Source of the DNA: Epiperipatus broadwayi
Taxonomy: Eukaryota > Onychophora > Udeonychophora > Euonychophora > Peripatidae
DNA length: 64,000 nt
Assembly: GCA_028023455.1 (NCBI GenBank)
Contig: JAQFVV010000448.1
Location: forward strand, 498,001-562,000
Direction of reading: 5' to 3'
In this document: positions 37,306-48,939 of the stretch, in pieces
Layout of the letters: every line of letters starts with the position of its first letter
Position numbering within the stretch: the stretch's first letter is position 1
Translations under genes and position numbers: made by a program
Notes under the pieces: generated by a model
Seen by the model: the letters and a program-made list of their open reading frames with translations, nothing else
What the model was told of the DNA's origin: nothing
Database searches by the model: none

Positions 37306-37347
37306 CCCTGACCAATGGTTTCATGCTTTTGGCACTTCTCAGAGAGG
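37306..37347 (-). ncRNA. Hammerhead motif, F3 copy 1, core damaged
   Basis: Same helices as the motif at 37741-37783, but the minus-strand core reads CTGAGAA where CTGACGA is found in copy 2. Helix II GTGC/GCAT, GAA, ACC-ATT-GGT and C are intact. Probably inactive. Confidence 0.6.
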
Positions 37348-37740
37348 CTCTAGGGTAGCTTCAGACACTAGATTTAAAAACACTAACCCAAAGCCAGTAT
37401 TTATCTAAGATTTGACTATTGAGTAGAAAATCTGAAGTTTTCAGATACCTAAATGTCTTTAAACCCAGCTATCTAACTCAAATAGCTATATGGGGCTGAG
37501 AGATATTCAGCCAAACCATATATTAGAAGTCTTAGCAATATAACATTGCTTAAGACTAAAAGCAAAGACTATAAATAATCAGTAAAAAAACAAAAAATAG
37601 TCATATATCATATGACCACTTCTTTTTTAAGCTTGCAGAAAATAAACAAAGAGCTTTGCTAATTGCTCAACAAACTTTGAGATAAATGCTTAGCAAGAGA
37701 AAGCATTTAAAATATCTATCTGAAAACCACCATTCCCCAT

Positions 37741-37783
37741 CCCCTGACCAATGGTTTCATGCTTTTGGTACTCGTCAGAGAGG
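37741..37783 (-). ncRNA. Type I hammerhead ribozyme, F3 copy 2, intact core
   Basis: On the minus strand: helix I CCTCT pairs with AGGGG; the core is CTGACGA; a short helix II (GTAC...GCAT, better in copy 1 as GTGC...GCAT) closes loop CAAAA; then GAA, helix III ACC/GGT with loop ATT, and cleavage nucleotide C in a GUC triplet. All invariant core positions are present. The helix I pairing is kept although the sequence differs entirely from F1 and F2, which supports a real ribozyme. Confidence 0.7.
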
Positions 37784-38265
37784 CTCTAGGGTAGCTTCAG
37801 ACACTGGATTTAAAAACACCTACCCAAAGCCAGCATTTATCTAAGAGTTGACTATTGAGTAGAAAATCTGAAGTTTTCAGACACCTAAATGTCTTCAAAC
37901 CCAGCTATCTAACTCAAATAGCTATATGGGGCTGAGAGATCTTCAGCCAAACCATATATTAGAAATCTTAGCAACATAATATTGCTTAAGACTAAAAGCA
38001 GACTATAAATAGTCAATAAAAAAATAGAGTCATATATCACATGACTTCACTTCTTTGCTTTTAGTCTTGAGCAATGTTATATTGCTAAGACTTCTAATAT
38101 ATGGTTTGGCTGAAGATCTCTCAGCCCCATGTAGCTATTTGAGTTAGATAGCTGGGTTTGAAGACATTTAGATGTCTGAAAACTTTAGATTTTCTACTCA
38201 ATTCTTAGATAAATGCTGGCTTTGGGTTGATGTTTTTAGGTCTAGTGCCTGAAGCTACCTTAGAA

Positions 38266-38308
38266 CTTCTCTAAGAAATGCCAAAAGCATGAAACCATTG
38301 GTCAGGGG
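38266..38308 (+). ncRNA. Hammerhead relic, F3 copy 3 (inverted), core mutated
   Basis: Helix II ATGC/GCAT, GAAACCATTGGTC and AGGGG are preserved, but the core reads CTAAGAA, so two essential positions are changed. Confidence 0.6.
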
Positions 38309-38460
38309 ATGGGGGTGGTGGTTTTCAGATAGAGATATTTTAAATGATTTCCCTTGCTAAGCATTTATCTTAAAGCTTGTTGAGCAATTAGTAAACCTCT
38401 TTGTTTAATTTCCTGAAAGCTTAAAAAAGAAGTGGAGTCATGTGATATATCACTATTTAT

Positions 38461-39085
38461 AGCCCTCAATAAAAATTCTTTGTCTTCTCTTTCCCCAGTA
38501 TTAATCATTATTATTTTGGATTTTTCTTCACTAAATTTAATCCCCATCTCTTCACCCATCCTTGCATATGTCCTCAGTATAATTTCCATATCTTACTTTC
38601 TTTTTGCACACAAAAAGTCACCATCCGCAAATAAAAGACCCGATAATGTATGTATTTCCTTGCCACCTATTAATGGTATGTCTACTCCTCTTCCTACAGT
38701 GATGTGATGTTATGAAGCTGATGTGATGTATTGTAACTACTCCTTAAATGAGGTCAATAATCTCTCGGCAATTATACCAAGAAAAACTTGTTAGCTACTT
38801 AATTTTACATTCCCCAGTCTAATTTTTCCCATCTTCTGCTCCATCCCATTTCTACAACATAATCTTTGTCAACTCTACAGCCTTTATATCTAAATCCACC
38901 TTATCTTTTTCCAAACCCAGCATAAAAACCAATAATCTACTTTCTGTATAATCACTTTTTTCATATTTATTTTCCCATAACTTCATTCTATGTGCCCTTT
39001 CTGTTTTCAAGCATTTACATTCAATTAACATATGCCTAATATTTTCTATTCCTTCCTTACATAATTTACAGACTAAATCACCCAT
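38461..39085 (-). pseudogene. Decayed LINE fragment, antisense
   Basis: Two minus-strand pieces look like LINE protein. At 38852-39085: MGDLVCKLCKEGIENIRHML followed by IECKCLK, the C-x2-C-x7-8-H-x4-C zinc-binding pattern found near the C-terminus of many LINE polymerases. At 38365-38700: LLFADGDFLCAKRK, corresponding to the FADD box with one aspartate now glycine, then LRTYARMGEEMGIKFSEEKS, the segment that normally follows it. On this strand the C-terminal piece comes before the polymerase piece, the reverse of the normal order, which implies a rearrangement or two separate fragments. Confidence 0.6.
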
Positions 39086-39089
39086 ACAG

Positions 39090-39275
39090 CAGTGCCACTA
39101 AGTGCAAGTCTTAGTAATCAATGGATTCAAGAAGATTTGTGCATAAAATGTGTCTAGTCTGGTGATATTTGATTACTAAGGTTTGCACTTGGTTGGCACT
39201 CCTGTTTGAAAGTTGCTACTGTTATTAACAATATATGTAAGCATATGAAATGGTGATCACATTATGTTTTGTTGG
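39090..39275. mobile_element. Diverged F1-related palindromic remnant
   Basis: It contains atacagcagtgccac, tcaatggattcaagaagat, gtgcataaaat and the hammerhead half gtctagtctgg, then an inverse arm (gtttgcacttggttggcac) and a terminus (gcatatgaaatggtgatcac). The order and words match F1 but divergence is high. The GAA and helix II part is lost. Confidence 0.6.
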
Positions 39276-39523
39276 TGTTAAGATGGTTGTGGTGGTTGTT
39301 TTTAGAATAACTACATCACAACTTAAAATAATTCTAGCCAGCTTTTGAAGGAGGTTATTTCAAGAATATAACTTTAGATAAATGAGGAAAATAAGTTAGA
39401 CTTTGATCCATGAGACACAATAGTGTGGGATAGGAGTGTGTTTCAATCTCTTGTTGTAAAAGATTATATTCAGATTATGAGATATTTTGTTATTGTTTAA
39501 AGAATTTTCATTATATTGCCTTT

Positions 39524-39583
39524 AAACATCACATGATCACTATCGATGGCACTACTATATGGAGAGTTTTGCTTTTTTTTTAC
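39524..39583. mobile_element. 60-bp F1 remnant with 9-bp duplication
   Basis: Both F1 ends (aaacatcacatgatcac and ctatatggagagttttgc) are fused with the whole middle missing, flanked by attgccttt at 39515-39523 and 39584-39592. Confidence 0.7.
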
Positions 39584-39592
39584 ATTGCCTTT

Positions 39593-40650
39593 GTTGGGTT
39601 AGAAAGATTCCTTTCATACTGTTAGGGAGAGATTTTATTTTTGGAAAGGATCTATTTTATGAAATCAAAGAAATATCATCTGTGTAGACCAATTTTCTGC
39701 TTTCTGTATCTGGAGATTTAAAAAAAGTAGAGAATGCATTTTTACAGAAGAGTAAACTGCTGTAAAATTTTATATCTATTCTTTTGTCATTTAATCTCAT
39801 TTGAATTTTTCTATTGGAAAGTAAATAAATTAATGGTTTTATTACATTTAAGAATTTTAGAATTTTTTAAAAAGGCCTTTTTAAAAAAATAGAATCATCA
39901 GCTGGGATTAGATCAGTAAAAGTGGCACCAATTTTTAATTTATTGTAAAAGCCTTTTCAATGTAAATTGTTAAAAATAAAACTTATTCAAAGTAACTTCT
40001 AACCTAAACCCAGCTTGTTATATAGATAGAGAACTCTCAATTATTGGCACAATTATTTTTAATATGATTATTTTCAAATAGCTCATAGGGAACAAACATA
40101 TAATAATGATATTGGGTAATATATTTTTAATCATTGATGGATTTGTTTTTAAGATTGATATAGTTTTGCTTCTTTGTCAAATATTTGGAATAGTTCCAGA
40201 AAAAAATGCCATCAAATAATTTCGTACTTATGGATTACGGTTATTAAAAAAGTATGAGGATGATATATATCTTCCAATCATTTTACTTAAATATTGAATC
40301 TGTGACCTTAATGAATGAAAGATTAACCCTTAGTCTTATTATTTAAATACCTTTATTGGTATTTTATAAATTTAACAGAAATTTATTATTGATTTATTGA
40401 GTACTTTTTTTAAACATCCATAATCAACCTTGGTACCCGGCATTATCCATAAGTACCATTAATTTTTAATTACACTTTGGCTTCAAATCCTAAATTTTTT
40501 AGAAACTATATATGACTGTCTGTTAAAACAATCAAGGACAAGTTACTCAATATCTGTTTTTTTTTTTTTTATTGGTGTTAGAGGAACTTGGAAATTCTGC
40601 TCTAATTATGCTTTTTCTCATTTTATCAGTCTTAGATTTACAATATTTTT
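39593..40650. other. Intronic DNA, likely old repeat, unclassified
   Basis: VWA8 intron. Words recur with the segments at 44880-45830 and 50740-51660 (for example stretches rich in ttttaatatgatta and tgttttt), suggesting an old repeat family, but no frame or boundary can be read. Confidence 0.3.
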
Positions 40651-40664
40651 AAAGATGTTTTTAA

Positions 40665-40857
40665 CTGAAAACAGGCTTATTATATACCTGTGTGTCTATA
40701 TATGTAATATAGGGTATATGAGCACAGACTTTCAGATGACCCATCACTCTCCACTCTATCTAATATCACTGATACACTCAAGCACACATATATGGTGATT
40801 ATTTATCTTTTCAGTATATATGTGCTTGAGTCTGTGCTCATATACCCTATATTACAT
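40665..40857. mobile_element. Foldback element with 14-bp duplication, F2-related
   Basis: Flanked by aaagatgtttttaa at 40651-40664 and 40858-40871. The perfect 30-bp arms 40701-40730 and 40829-40858 contain taatatagggtatatgagc and its inverse. The inner part has ccactctatctaatatcact followed by gataca, plus tgattatttatctttt, text also seen in F2 arms. No hammerhead core is present. About 35 bp at the left have no partner, again a one-sided tail. Confidence 0.78.
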
Positions 40858-40871
40858 AAAGATGTTTTTAA

Positions 40872-43090
40872 AACTACAAAACCAAACATGCATATGATCA
40901 GGTCTTTTGATTAAATCTTTTAAAGTTTTGCTTTTCCATAATTTCTTTTCACCTTTTTTTTTTTTTTTTTACATTCAGTGATTCAATAAGTTTGTCAACA
41001 ATTTCCAGATCTTTATTAGATGAATATTTGTTATGCATAACACAATTCATTTTGTTCCAACCTAATATAAATTGTTTTTAATATCCTTAAGGAAAGAACT
41101 CTTTGGCAGTTATTATGAATTTATTATATTTTATCGTAGCAAAGGGAATTAAAAGAGATTGCATTAATATTCTATTCAGGATATCCAGTATTTTGATTCT
41201 AATCAGCTTCTAAATTTCTCTATCAGGATAACTTTTAATTTGGGGGAATGTAAATTTCAAAAGTGATTAAACTGGATTTGTTTGTCTTTGAGGCAAAAGA
41301 TCTATTATGAGTAGATCAACAGATAATGGCTATTTTTATCAAAACATAAAGCAGGAGTTGTCTCTGTTCCTATCTGCCTGATTGGAATTTTTTTTTCTTA
41401 TTTGACATCATAAAGTAACTGCATATTGTTTAAACCTATCCTAAAATTGGCAATTTGCTTGATCAGCAGTTGTATATCCCCAAACTAGTTTGTATTGTGA
41501 GGTTTGTAAATATAGCATGTATAAAGATTACATATCCAAATGGTAATTGCAGTTTTATTTGAACTATTTTCAATTGAAGTTGTGTGTTTTTCAAAATGGT
41601 TTGAAACAAAGATAGCCATATCATGTTCAAACTGCATATAATCAATATAAATCCAGGAATTTTTAAGAAAATGCACATTAGAAAAAGAATTGATGAATCT
41701 GCTGAAGTGCAAAACATCAACATTGTACTGAATAATTAGTTTGTAGAGGATATCTATTTTTGATTTTGATATAGTCTAAATGTTAAGTTAAAGTAAATTT
41801 ATTGTTTTTTTAGGTGAAAAGAAGATCTCTTTGTAGAAGGTGTATCTGTTGCTCGTCATATTCCATAGTTGTCAACATCATGTGGTCATTTTTCATTTTG
41901 AAAGCCTAGGACCTTTATTTTTGTAATTATTGTGTGGCTATCCCCCACAATAACATTTGAGTTTGCTCTAATAGTTTTATTATACTTTTTCATAATTTCC
42001 TGCCTTTAATTAAACAGTTATCTAAATAAAGTTTGGATTCCATATGAAGGCAATTCATTTTACATGCTAATGTATACTTTTTGCACTGTGCCTTACAGGA
42101 ATTCCATTAAATAAAACATGATTTTCTGATAAATGTTTTTATTTCTTTAATTAATTTAAATTTATATCTTTTAGACATTTATTTTGTCATTATTATAACT
42201 AACTATTCATGCATATGTTTTACATTTGTTCTAACACTTGCATGCACATCTTTAATTATTTCATAACCATATTTTAATTCAGTGGTTGAAATAAACAAAT
42301 ATTAAACATAAAATTTGATAGGTTGACTTGTAAAAAAAAAAGTTAAAATTATAGAGTTGTATAACAATAAGGGTGTATTATGAATTAACTATTTTTAAGA
42401 CTAAAGTAGTTTGATACTCTTTATTGTTGTTTTATTTTTTTAATTTATTAAAATGGTCACTTCAAGAATGATCACATATTATGTCCACATTCTGTCATCT
42501 CCTAAATATTAATATTGGAGAGGTAAAATGTTTTAATCCAAGACAGTCATACAATATCCAGATATAATTATATCAAAATGAAATATTATATTAAGAAATT
42601 TACTATCATGTATTTTTAGAAAAACTAATAACTAGTCCATAAAATATATTTTAAAAGTTCTTCAGTTATTTCATCAGCTCATCTTTTCTACTCCTAAGAT
42701 TATAAAGAGCTGTCTTGGCTTCACTAAGCTGAATATCTTTTTTCCAAATCTAAATAAATAAGTAAAATGGATATATCATTAAAAATTAAATGAATTCTTT
42801 TATCATTAGTATTCAAAAATGATAAAAATATTATATAAGAGAGTATTTTTGTTGGATTTAATAGAATTGTTATACCATTTTTTGTTTCATAGTTTGCTGT
42901 CAATGCATCAAAAAAAAAAAAAACTAAAGTGAACATTACTAGCAAATGTTCATATTTTCTTTGCAATTTCAATCCATCACTCCTTAATAAGCTTTCTTAT
43001 GATTTGTTAAACTTCTGCCTTTAAATTTGTTTAGTAATTATGAAGCTGCACATTTAATTTATTATTCTGCCAAGCAGAAAATGCCACATG
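40872..43090 (-). other. Very decayed retrotransposon DNA, possibly LINE
   Basis: The minus strand near 41890-41960 reads NVIVGDSHTIITKIKVL, resembling the VGDFNT catalytic strand of LINE endonucleases with two key residues changed. Surrounding frames have frequent stops. The rest is AT-rich DNA with T-runs. I give this only as a possible ancient L1- or jockey-like remnant in the VWA8 intron. Confidence 0.25.
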
Positions 43091-43106
43091 TTATCTTTTA
43101 ATTAAA

Positions 43107-43130
43107 ACAGGCAAAAACTCACTATACGTA
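43107..43130. mobile_element. 24-bp F1 terminus insertion with 11-bp duplication
   Basis: The 24 bases contain acaggcaaaaactcactata, the inverse of the F1 3' terminus, flanked by ttttaattaaa at 43096-43106 and 43131-43141. It appears to be a drastically truncated insertion. The duplication is simple AT sequence, so chance cannot be excluded. Confidence 0.55.
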
Positions 43131-43487
43131 TTTTAATTAAATCATTAATAATAAATTCATTATCTGACAACCAGTTATAATTTTTTCTTTTAACAAATCC
43201 AAGTACTGATTTACTTGTATCCATAAAAGAATTCCATGCCTCAGTAATATGACCATCCTAAAAATCCAAATTAGCAATTTTAGTGAATTCTTTTAAAGAA
43301 TGAGTATCAATTTTTTTATATGACTGATTTTTTTTAATGAAATTTTTTAAATCTTGAAGTATACTAATTTATGATTAATCCACCAATCTATGTTGCTCAT
43401 GTAAAATGAACTTTTCTTGTATTCTGGTTCCTAATCATAATGTAATCTATTAAATGCCAATATTTTCAGAGTGAATATATTCATGTT

Positions 43488-43643
43488 TTTTTAGTGGTTT
43501 AATATCAATTCTGCCCAATAGGATCATAGTGACTGTGATTATTAAAGAATTATAGACACCTAAATGTATAGATGCTCACTTGAATTTAGATCTATAAGAC
43601 TATACAAGCAAGTGAACCTAAATTGAAAACATAAAGATGGTGA
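43488..43643. mobile_element. Older diverged F1 middle segment
   Basis: tagtggtttaatatcaattc, gcccaataggatcatagtg and acacctaaatgtatag match the middle of F1 at roughly 80-85 percent by eye, clearly more diverged than the neighbouring copy at 43644. The younger copy is inserted at its right end. Confidence 0.65.
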
Positions 43644-43817
43644 TAAACCACTAAACATCACATGATCACTATCTCTCATACTAGCACATAATTGTTATTA
43701 AACAATTCAAAACAAAACTCTCCATATAATAGTGCCATCTTGTGCTAACAAGAGCAATCAATGGATGCCAGAAGGCTTGTGCATAAAATCCCTATCTAGT
43801 GCCTACTCATCCAATAT

Positions 43818-43857
43818 CCCCAGACTAGTTTCTGGCTTGTGGCCTTCATCAGTGAGA
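43818..43857 (-). ncRNA. Type I hammerhead ribozyme, F1 family, intact core
   Basis: CTGATGA, GGC/GCC, GAA, ACTAGT and C are as in the copies at 1954 and 2433. One helix I base differs (TCTCA for CCTCA), but a G-U pair preserves the helix. Confidence 0.75.
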
Positions 43858-44345
43858 AGCCTTAGATCTGAGAGCACTGCACCTAGATCTTAGGATCTAA
43901 TGCAACCCTCCAGCACCCACCTTTTAACTCTATTTAACTACAAAACTATGAGAATGAAATTGAAAACACAATATTTTCAATCCAAGCTCAATAGCTTATA
44001 TGGGTCTGAACTCAATTCAGCACCCATACATTTTGGTGTCTTTGGTTCTTTAACAACCATAGCATGAGATAGTGATCATGTGATGTTTAGTGGTTTAACA
44101 CCAATCCTGCCTAATAGGATAGTGGTGGCTATGATTGTTAAAGAGCCAAAGACACCAAAATGTATGGGTGCTGAATTGAGTTCAGACCCATGTGACTATA
44201 TAAGCTATTGAGCTTGGATTGAAAATATTAATCGTGTTTTCAATTTCATTCTCATAGTTTTGTAGTTAAATAGCGTTAAAAGGTGGGTGCTGGAGGGTTG
44301 CATTAGATCCTAACATCTAGGTGCAGTGCTCTCAGATCCAAGGCT

Positions 44346-44385
44346 CCTCACTAATGAAGGCCACAAGCCAGAAACTAATCTGGGG
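44346..44385 (+). ncRNA. Hammerhead relic, F1 family, core mutated
   Basis: Helix I and II are intact, but the core reads CTAATGA and helix III reads ACTAAT, so the essential G and the AGUC cleavage site are lost. Confidence 0.65.
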
Positions 44386-44522
44386 ATATTGGATGAGTAG
44401 GCACTAGATAGGGATTTTATGCACAAGCTTTCTGGCATCCATTGGTTGCTCTTGTTAGCACAAGATGGCACTACTATATGGAGAGTTTTGCTTTGTTTTG
44501 AATTGTTTAATAAAGATGGTGA

Positions 44523-47500
44523 ATGATCCTTCATACACTAATTGATTGTCCTTACTTATTAAACTTGTTAAACAATATTTAATTACATTTTGATACTCTA
44601 TCATTATAACTATTAATGTAAAAAAATATTAAGAGTTTAAATATAAATTTTAGTAAGATTTATTGTACCAAGTATACTTATATAAGAGGGATGAGATTAA
44701 AATGAGAATAGGTTAATTAATCAATTAACAGAAATAACAGAATATCAATATAAGCACAATATGGTCATACATATACATATTATGGGGTTTGAAATAATAT
44801 GTATATCAGATATATTTTCAACATATTTTTAAATGTTTATTTAATTTTAACTAAGTTTATTATTGACCAATAATAATTGACATGGAATTATTATCTACAA
44901 TATTTTGCTCTTAGCAATATCTAACAGATAATTCAAATTCTACAATTTTATAGGTTAAACAATAGTATATTTAAAAAAAATTCAAATTTCCACCTGTTCT
45001 ATAATTTAATATGGAGATAAAAATTTAAGAAAATAATGACCAAAAAAGAAAAAAAAATTACATTTATTATATTCTTATAATTTTACAAATATCTATCTGG
45101 TATTGGAACTGTTTAAGTGTGCATGTATTATAAGGCACCATCACATATATTTTGGTGTGGAAATTGTTTCAAAACTTTTTTGTAGTTAACCTACTTTTTT
45201 TCAAGACTGAAAATGCATTATGGTTTCCAATTTCAGCTATTTTTTTACAATATGGCTATTTTTATAATTGGATAACTTGCAGCTTATTTTGAACATTTTC
45301 TTGATAGATTTAGATATTATCTCAAACTGCTTCAGGGGCAAGTCAATTATTCTTTGGCATGCAGATTTTAGTCTATATTTCAAACTCTATATTAGATTCA
45401 AACAGAATATCCTTTTCTTATAGGCATTACAAGACTGGAAGATGATGGGTTAATGCACATTTAGTTGCCCTTAACCAGGCATTTTGGAGCAGCTTTTGCC
45501 ATAAATCTGACTTCTCGTCATTGTACAGAAAATATTCCGATAACACTTTTTTTTCTGGTTTGCTATCTTATTTATCTAATAGTCAAGATTAATTATGGGA
45601 AATAAGTGAATAATATTGTTGAAGCCTATTATTATTTGTCCAACTTTATTTTAGATGATTAAAGTTGAAGACTATGGTCCAAAGACTATCTTTTGTTGTA
45701 TATTTTGATTCAGTCTGATCTGAACTGAACTAATTTGTAATAATTTGACCCTTTACACTGCCATAGCTTTTCAGAAAGCTGCTTTCTACCAAAAACATCT
45801 ACAGAGAGTATTTTTCAAAAGTTTATCCTGATCCTTTTATCTTGTTTTTCAATTATTTATTGTTGTTTTGCTATAAAAAATAAAAATAATTTTAAATATT
45901 TTCAAAAAATAAAAGTATATAAATGTTAACATTTCTAGATTTTCATTTTACAATCCAATTAAATTAATTATTGTAATAAATTTGGATATCTTTCATTACA
46001 TTTTTCACTAATTCTATGCCTTTAAATATATATATATATATGGTACATAAATTTTTCTGACTGATTAATTTCACTTTTATAAACTATTTCTATATGTGTT
46101 CATAAAACTGTACACTCATGTTTATAATAATAAGAGTGAAATTTCTATCCATACAGCTTACATAAATACATGTTATAAAATTAATATCATTTACAATGCA
46201 TGTGTAACTGACAAATATAAACAAATATATTTTAATTTTTAACCTTGAACAAATTTGAAAGTGGCTTATATTTCGTTCTTTTTATCCAAATTAAGCTGTT
46301 TTAAATATTAAATAAATGAGCAATAAAAATTATTCAGTACTATCATTTTTTTAAAAAAAATCAAATACATATTTTTAGGTACACAGACATTTTTTTATGT
46401 ATGATATAATTGAGTATCTATTTTATTTTATATAATATTGAAATCTTTATACAAGATTTACTTTATTAAACTAAAATTATGTTCACATTTAGATTTATTT
46501 AAATTCTTCAGTGATGTTACTCCATTCATGATATCCACATACTCCTCCCATTGAATGGAAACAAAATAAGGTTATTTTACTTCTATTTATTTTATGATTG
46601 ATTTTGTTTCTATTTGATTGCTTATTTACACATTGTGCAAATTTAATACTTTGATTGGTTTTAGAAATAATTTCATCATATGGCCATATTAATCCTTTTT
46701 TAATCTCTACTTATATAGTTGTACTCTACATATCAGTTATGTTGTTTTTTATTTCACAAACAATAAAGGATAAGGATTGAATCAATTTCATGATCTTTTT
46801 GTTGGTTTACTACTTAAACATATTGCTCCATTTCTTCTTCATTAAAAATACCTTTTTCTATTTCTAATTTCCACTATTAATAAAACTATGTCATAACATG
46901 ACAATGTTGATGATTGCATCATTCCAATCATTGGTTACCCTCATGGCAAACAATGCTAGTCTGCATACTCAGGATTTGAATCCAGACAATCCTAATCATG
47001 CCTTTATATGGTTATTAATAGGTATAATTTGGTTTGAAGAACAATGAAATCAATTAACTTTAAAAAAAATAGAAAGCCAGGGTTTATGTGATGGAATGAT
47101 GAAGTAAGACCCAGAATACTTTACTTGTGTTTTAGTTTCAGAACTGTATGTCAGTTCCTTATAGTTTAATTAATCACTTTCAACAAAGGATTAACATGAT
47201 TAGTTAGCACATGCAAATCTACAATTTTCAATGGTTAAATGTTTGAAATACTCTCATCAACATCAGACCAATGCCATTTCTCAATGATTTTTGGATTCTT
47301 AATTTAAAATCATATTCCCTCTTTTATTCCTTCAAGCACCAACAAAAAACTTTAATTTTAAATCTTTCTTCTTATTTTTTTTGTAATGTAACCATAATCT
47401 GAATTCAATGCTTGACCTTGCTTTTGTACAATGGATAATCAACAAATTCTCTACATACTAAGTTTATTACTGTAATTATTACACATTATATCATCTTTAG

Positions 47501-48680
47501 ACATCTTTATTTCTTTTTTACTCATCTATTTTTTTATTTTTTTTAAGCCTGGAATAAATTTATATTTGGTTCTCTTAAAGTTTGTTAAATGCTTTAATGC
47601 TGGCAGCTTTCTTCTGCTTTGAGTAATTAATGTCGATATTAATTTTAGTATCATTGGTCTGGTCATCTTCTAAGTTAGTAGCTTCTGAGTTGTAATATTT
47701 AATAAAATACACTTATTAGAAATATTTATTCTCTAACAATTTTTTTGTCATTTTCTAATTGTTTGTTATTAAACATCAAACATTTTAGGAGTTGCTTTTG
47801 AATTTGAGATTTCATTGCCATAGTTTGTAATAGTCTCAACCCTCAGAGTGTTGAGATTCTCTTCCATTGGCTTTTCTTTAACCTCATTGACTCAGTTTGA
47901 GAGTTCTCTTTAATATTTAGATCAGTCTGGAATTGATTCTCTTATGATCTGTATCAGTTTTTCTTTCATTAACAATATCTTACTTGAATTTAGCTTCTCC
48001 AACTTTTTTTTCATTTTTGGATTCTTCATTTTTGATATCTTTTCTTAGATATTCCCTCTTATACTTTTTATATAATCATCAAATCTCAGACATATTATCA
48101 TAGCTATCTTTTAATTGTTTGGATAGTTGATGTGCTATCTATTTCTCTAATAGACTTTGGCTATCTTTTCATTTTTAACATTTCTTTAATCATATTTACC
48201 ATCATAGTAAGTTTCTTCTTCTTATTTTTTTCCTTGGAGTTTCTAGGTTTTTGTCAATTTGCATTTCTTAGATGATCATCAAATGTTTCTATTGATTTTG
48301 TGATTCAATTGTTTTATAACCTATACCTTCTCGGGTTCCACGTTCTGATTTTGCATTCTCATTTGATTTTTTTATCATATATGTTACTGCAACTTATTCT
48401 TTCCTGCTTATATATATATAATTTAATGGCGCATCTACTCATCATCTTATCTCATTACTATTTATTGCATGTCTTATAGTAACTTTATATTTTATTTTGA
48501 TTGGTTTATCTTCTTATAATTTTATTTTTTTAATTACTTTCCTTTGTTATATCTCCACTCTCAAATTTTTTAAATATTTATAGTATTTGTTTTACATTTA
48601 ATTTTTCTCAGCAATCATTATTTGTTGAACTTCAAAATCTATGTATAACATATGTCTAGATAAATCAATTTGAATAATTT
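44523..48680. other. Decayed repeat DNA in the VWA8 intron, no gene
   Basis: About 4 kb without a usable frame. The part 44880-45830 is a diverged direct copy of 50740-51660 (shared words such as ctggaagat, agtcaagattaattatg and ttttagatgattaaa). The part 47560-48370 is T/C-rich on the + strand; its complement would encode K/E/N-rich text, as seen in LINE ORF1 coiled coils, but stops prevent a firm call. A weak tRNA-like stretch near 46930-46990 lacks a proper fold. Confidence 0.4.
44880..45830. repeat. Diverged long repeat, copy 1
   Basis: Aligns by eye with 50740-51660 in the same orientation through several blocks: a start with tctaacagat-like text, the middle ctggaagatgatgg, and aagattaattatgggaaataa. 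Divergence is high with many gaps. Family not recognised; possibly an old LINE. Confidence 0.55.
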
Positions 48681-48683
48681 CAT

Positions 48684-48725
48684 GACCTGATGATGATTGG
48701 TAAATATTATGGGAAGAAGTAATTT
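48684..48725 (+). other. Short repeat, copy 1 of a CTGATGATGA motif
   Basis: cctgatgatgattggtaaat with ttatgggaagaagtaa after it matches 49807-49843 closely. The second copy follows a Penelope-like GIY-YIG remnant, so this may be the 3' end of another decayed copy. It starts like a hammerhead core (CTGATGA) and has GAAGAAGT downstream, but no clear helix II. Confidence 0.4.
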
Positions 48726-48939
48726 GAATAGTTTTTTTAATAGTTTTTTCTTTTCTACTTTCAGTTGTAATGTACATTAATCAACATTTTGAACATTGAA
48801 AAAGAAAAGATTTTTCAGTATTAGAATAATTAAGACTTGCTGATCATGCTTTTTGACTACTAAGACCAGAACCATAGCATTAGATTAATAATTTGCAAGA
48901 AATGTGAACATTATGTAAATGACTACATTAAATATTCCT

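Larger units (their letters stand above)
37161..38456. mobile_element. F3 hammerhead element: tandem dimer plus inverted copy
   Basis: Three copies of one ~430-bp unit. Copies 1 (about 37161-37595) and 2 (about 37596-38050) are direct repeats; copy 3 (about 38050-38456) is inverted. Each has the text around accaatggtttcatgctttt, gcttcagacact and ctatctaactcaaatagcta, or its inverse. The outer ends are inverted with respect to each other (tcatatatcacatgactcc at the left, its inverse near 38440). The hammerheads of copies 1 and 2 are about 436 bp apart on the minus strand; copy 3 carries a mutated one on the plus strand. No protein is encoded. I could not read a convincing target duplication. 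Confidence 0.82.
43644..44509. mobile_element. F1 hammerhead element, head-to-head pair with 13-bp duplication
   Basis: Flanked by ataaagatggtga (43631-43643 and 44510-44522). The left half (43644 to about 44062) and right half (about 44063-44509) are inverted near-copies. The left half carries an intact antisense hammerhead (43818-43857), the right half a mutated sense one (44346-44385). Similarity to 1790-3053 is very high, so both are recent. It lies inside the 31-kb VWA8 intron. Confidence 0.87.

Noticed and set aside
46920-46990. tRNA-like sequence with ggatttgaatcc
   Set aside because: Resembles a B box, but no acceptor or anticodon stem can be formed.
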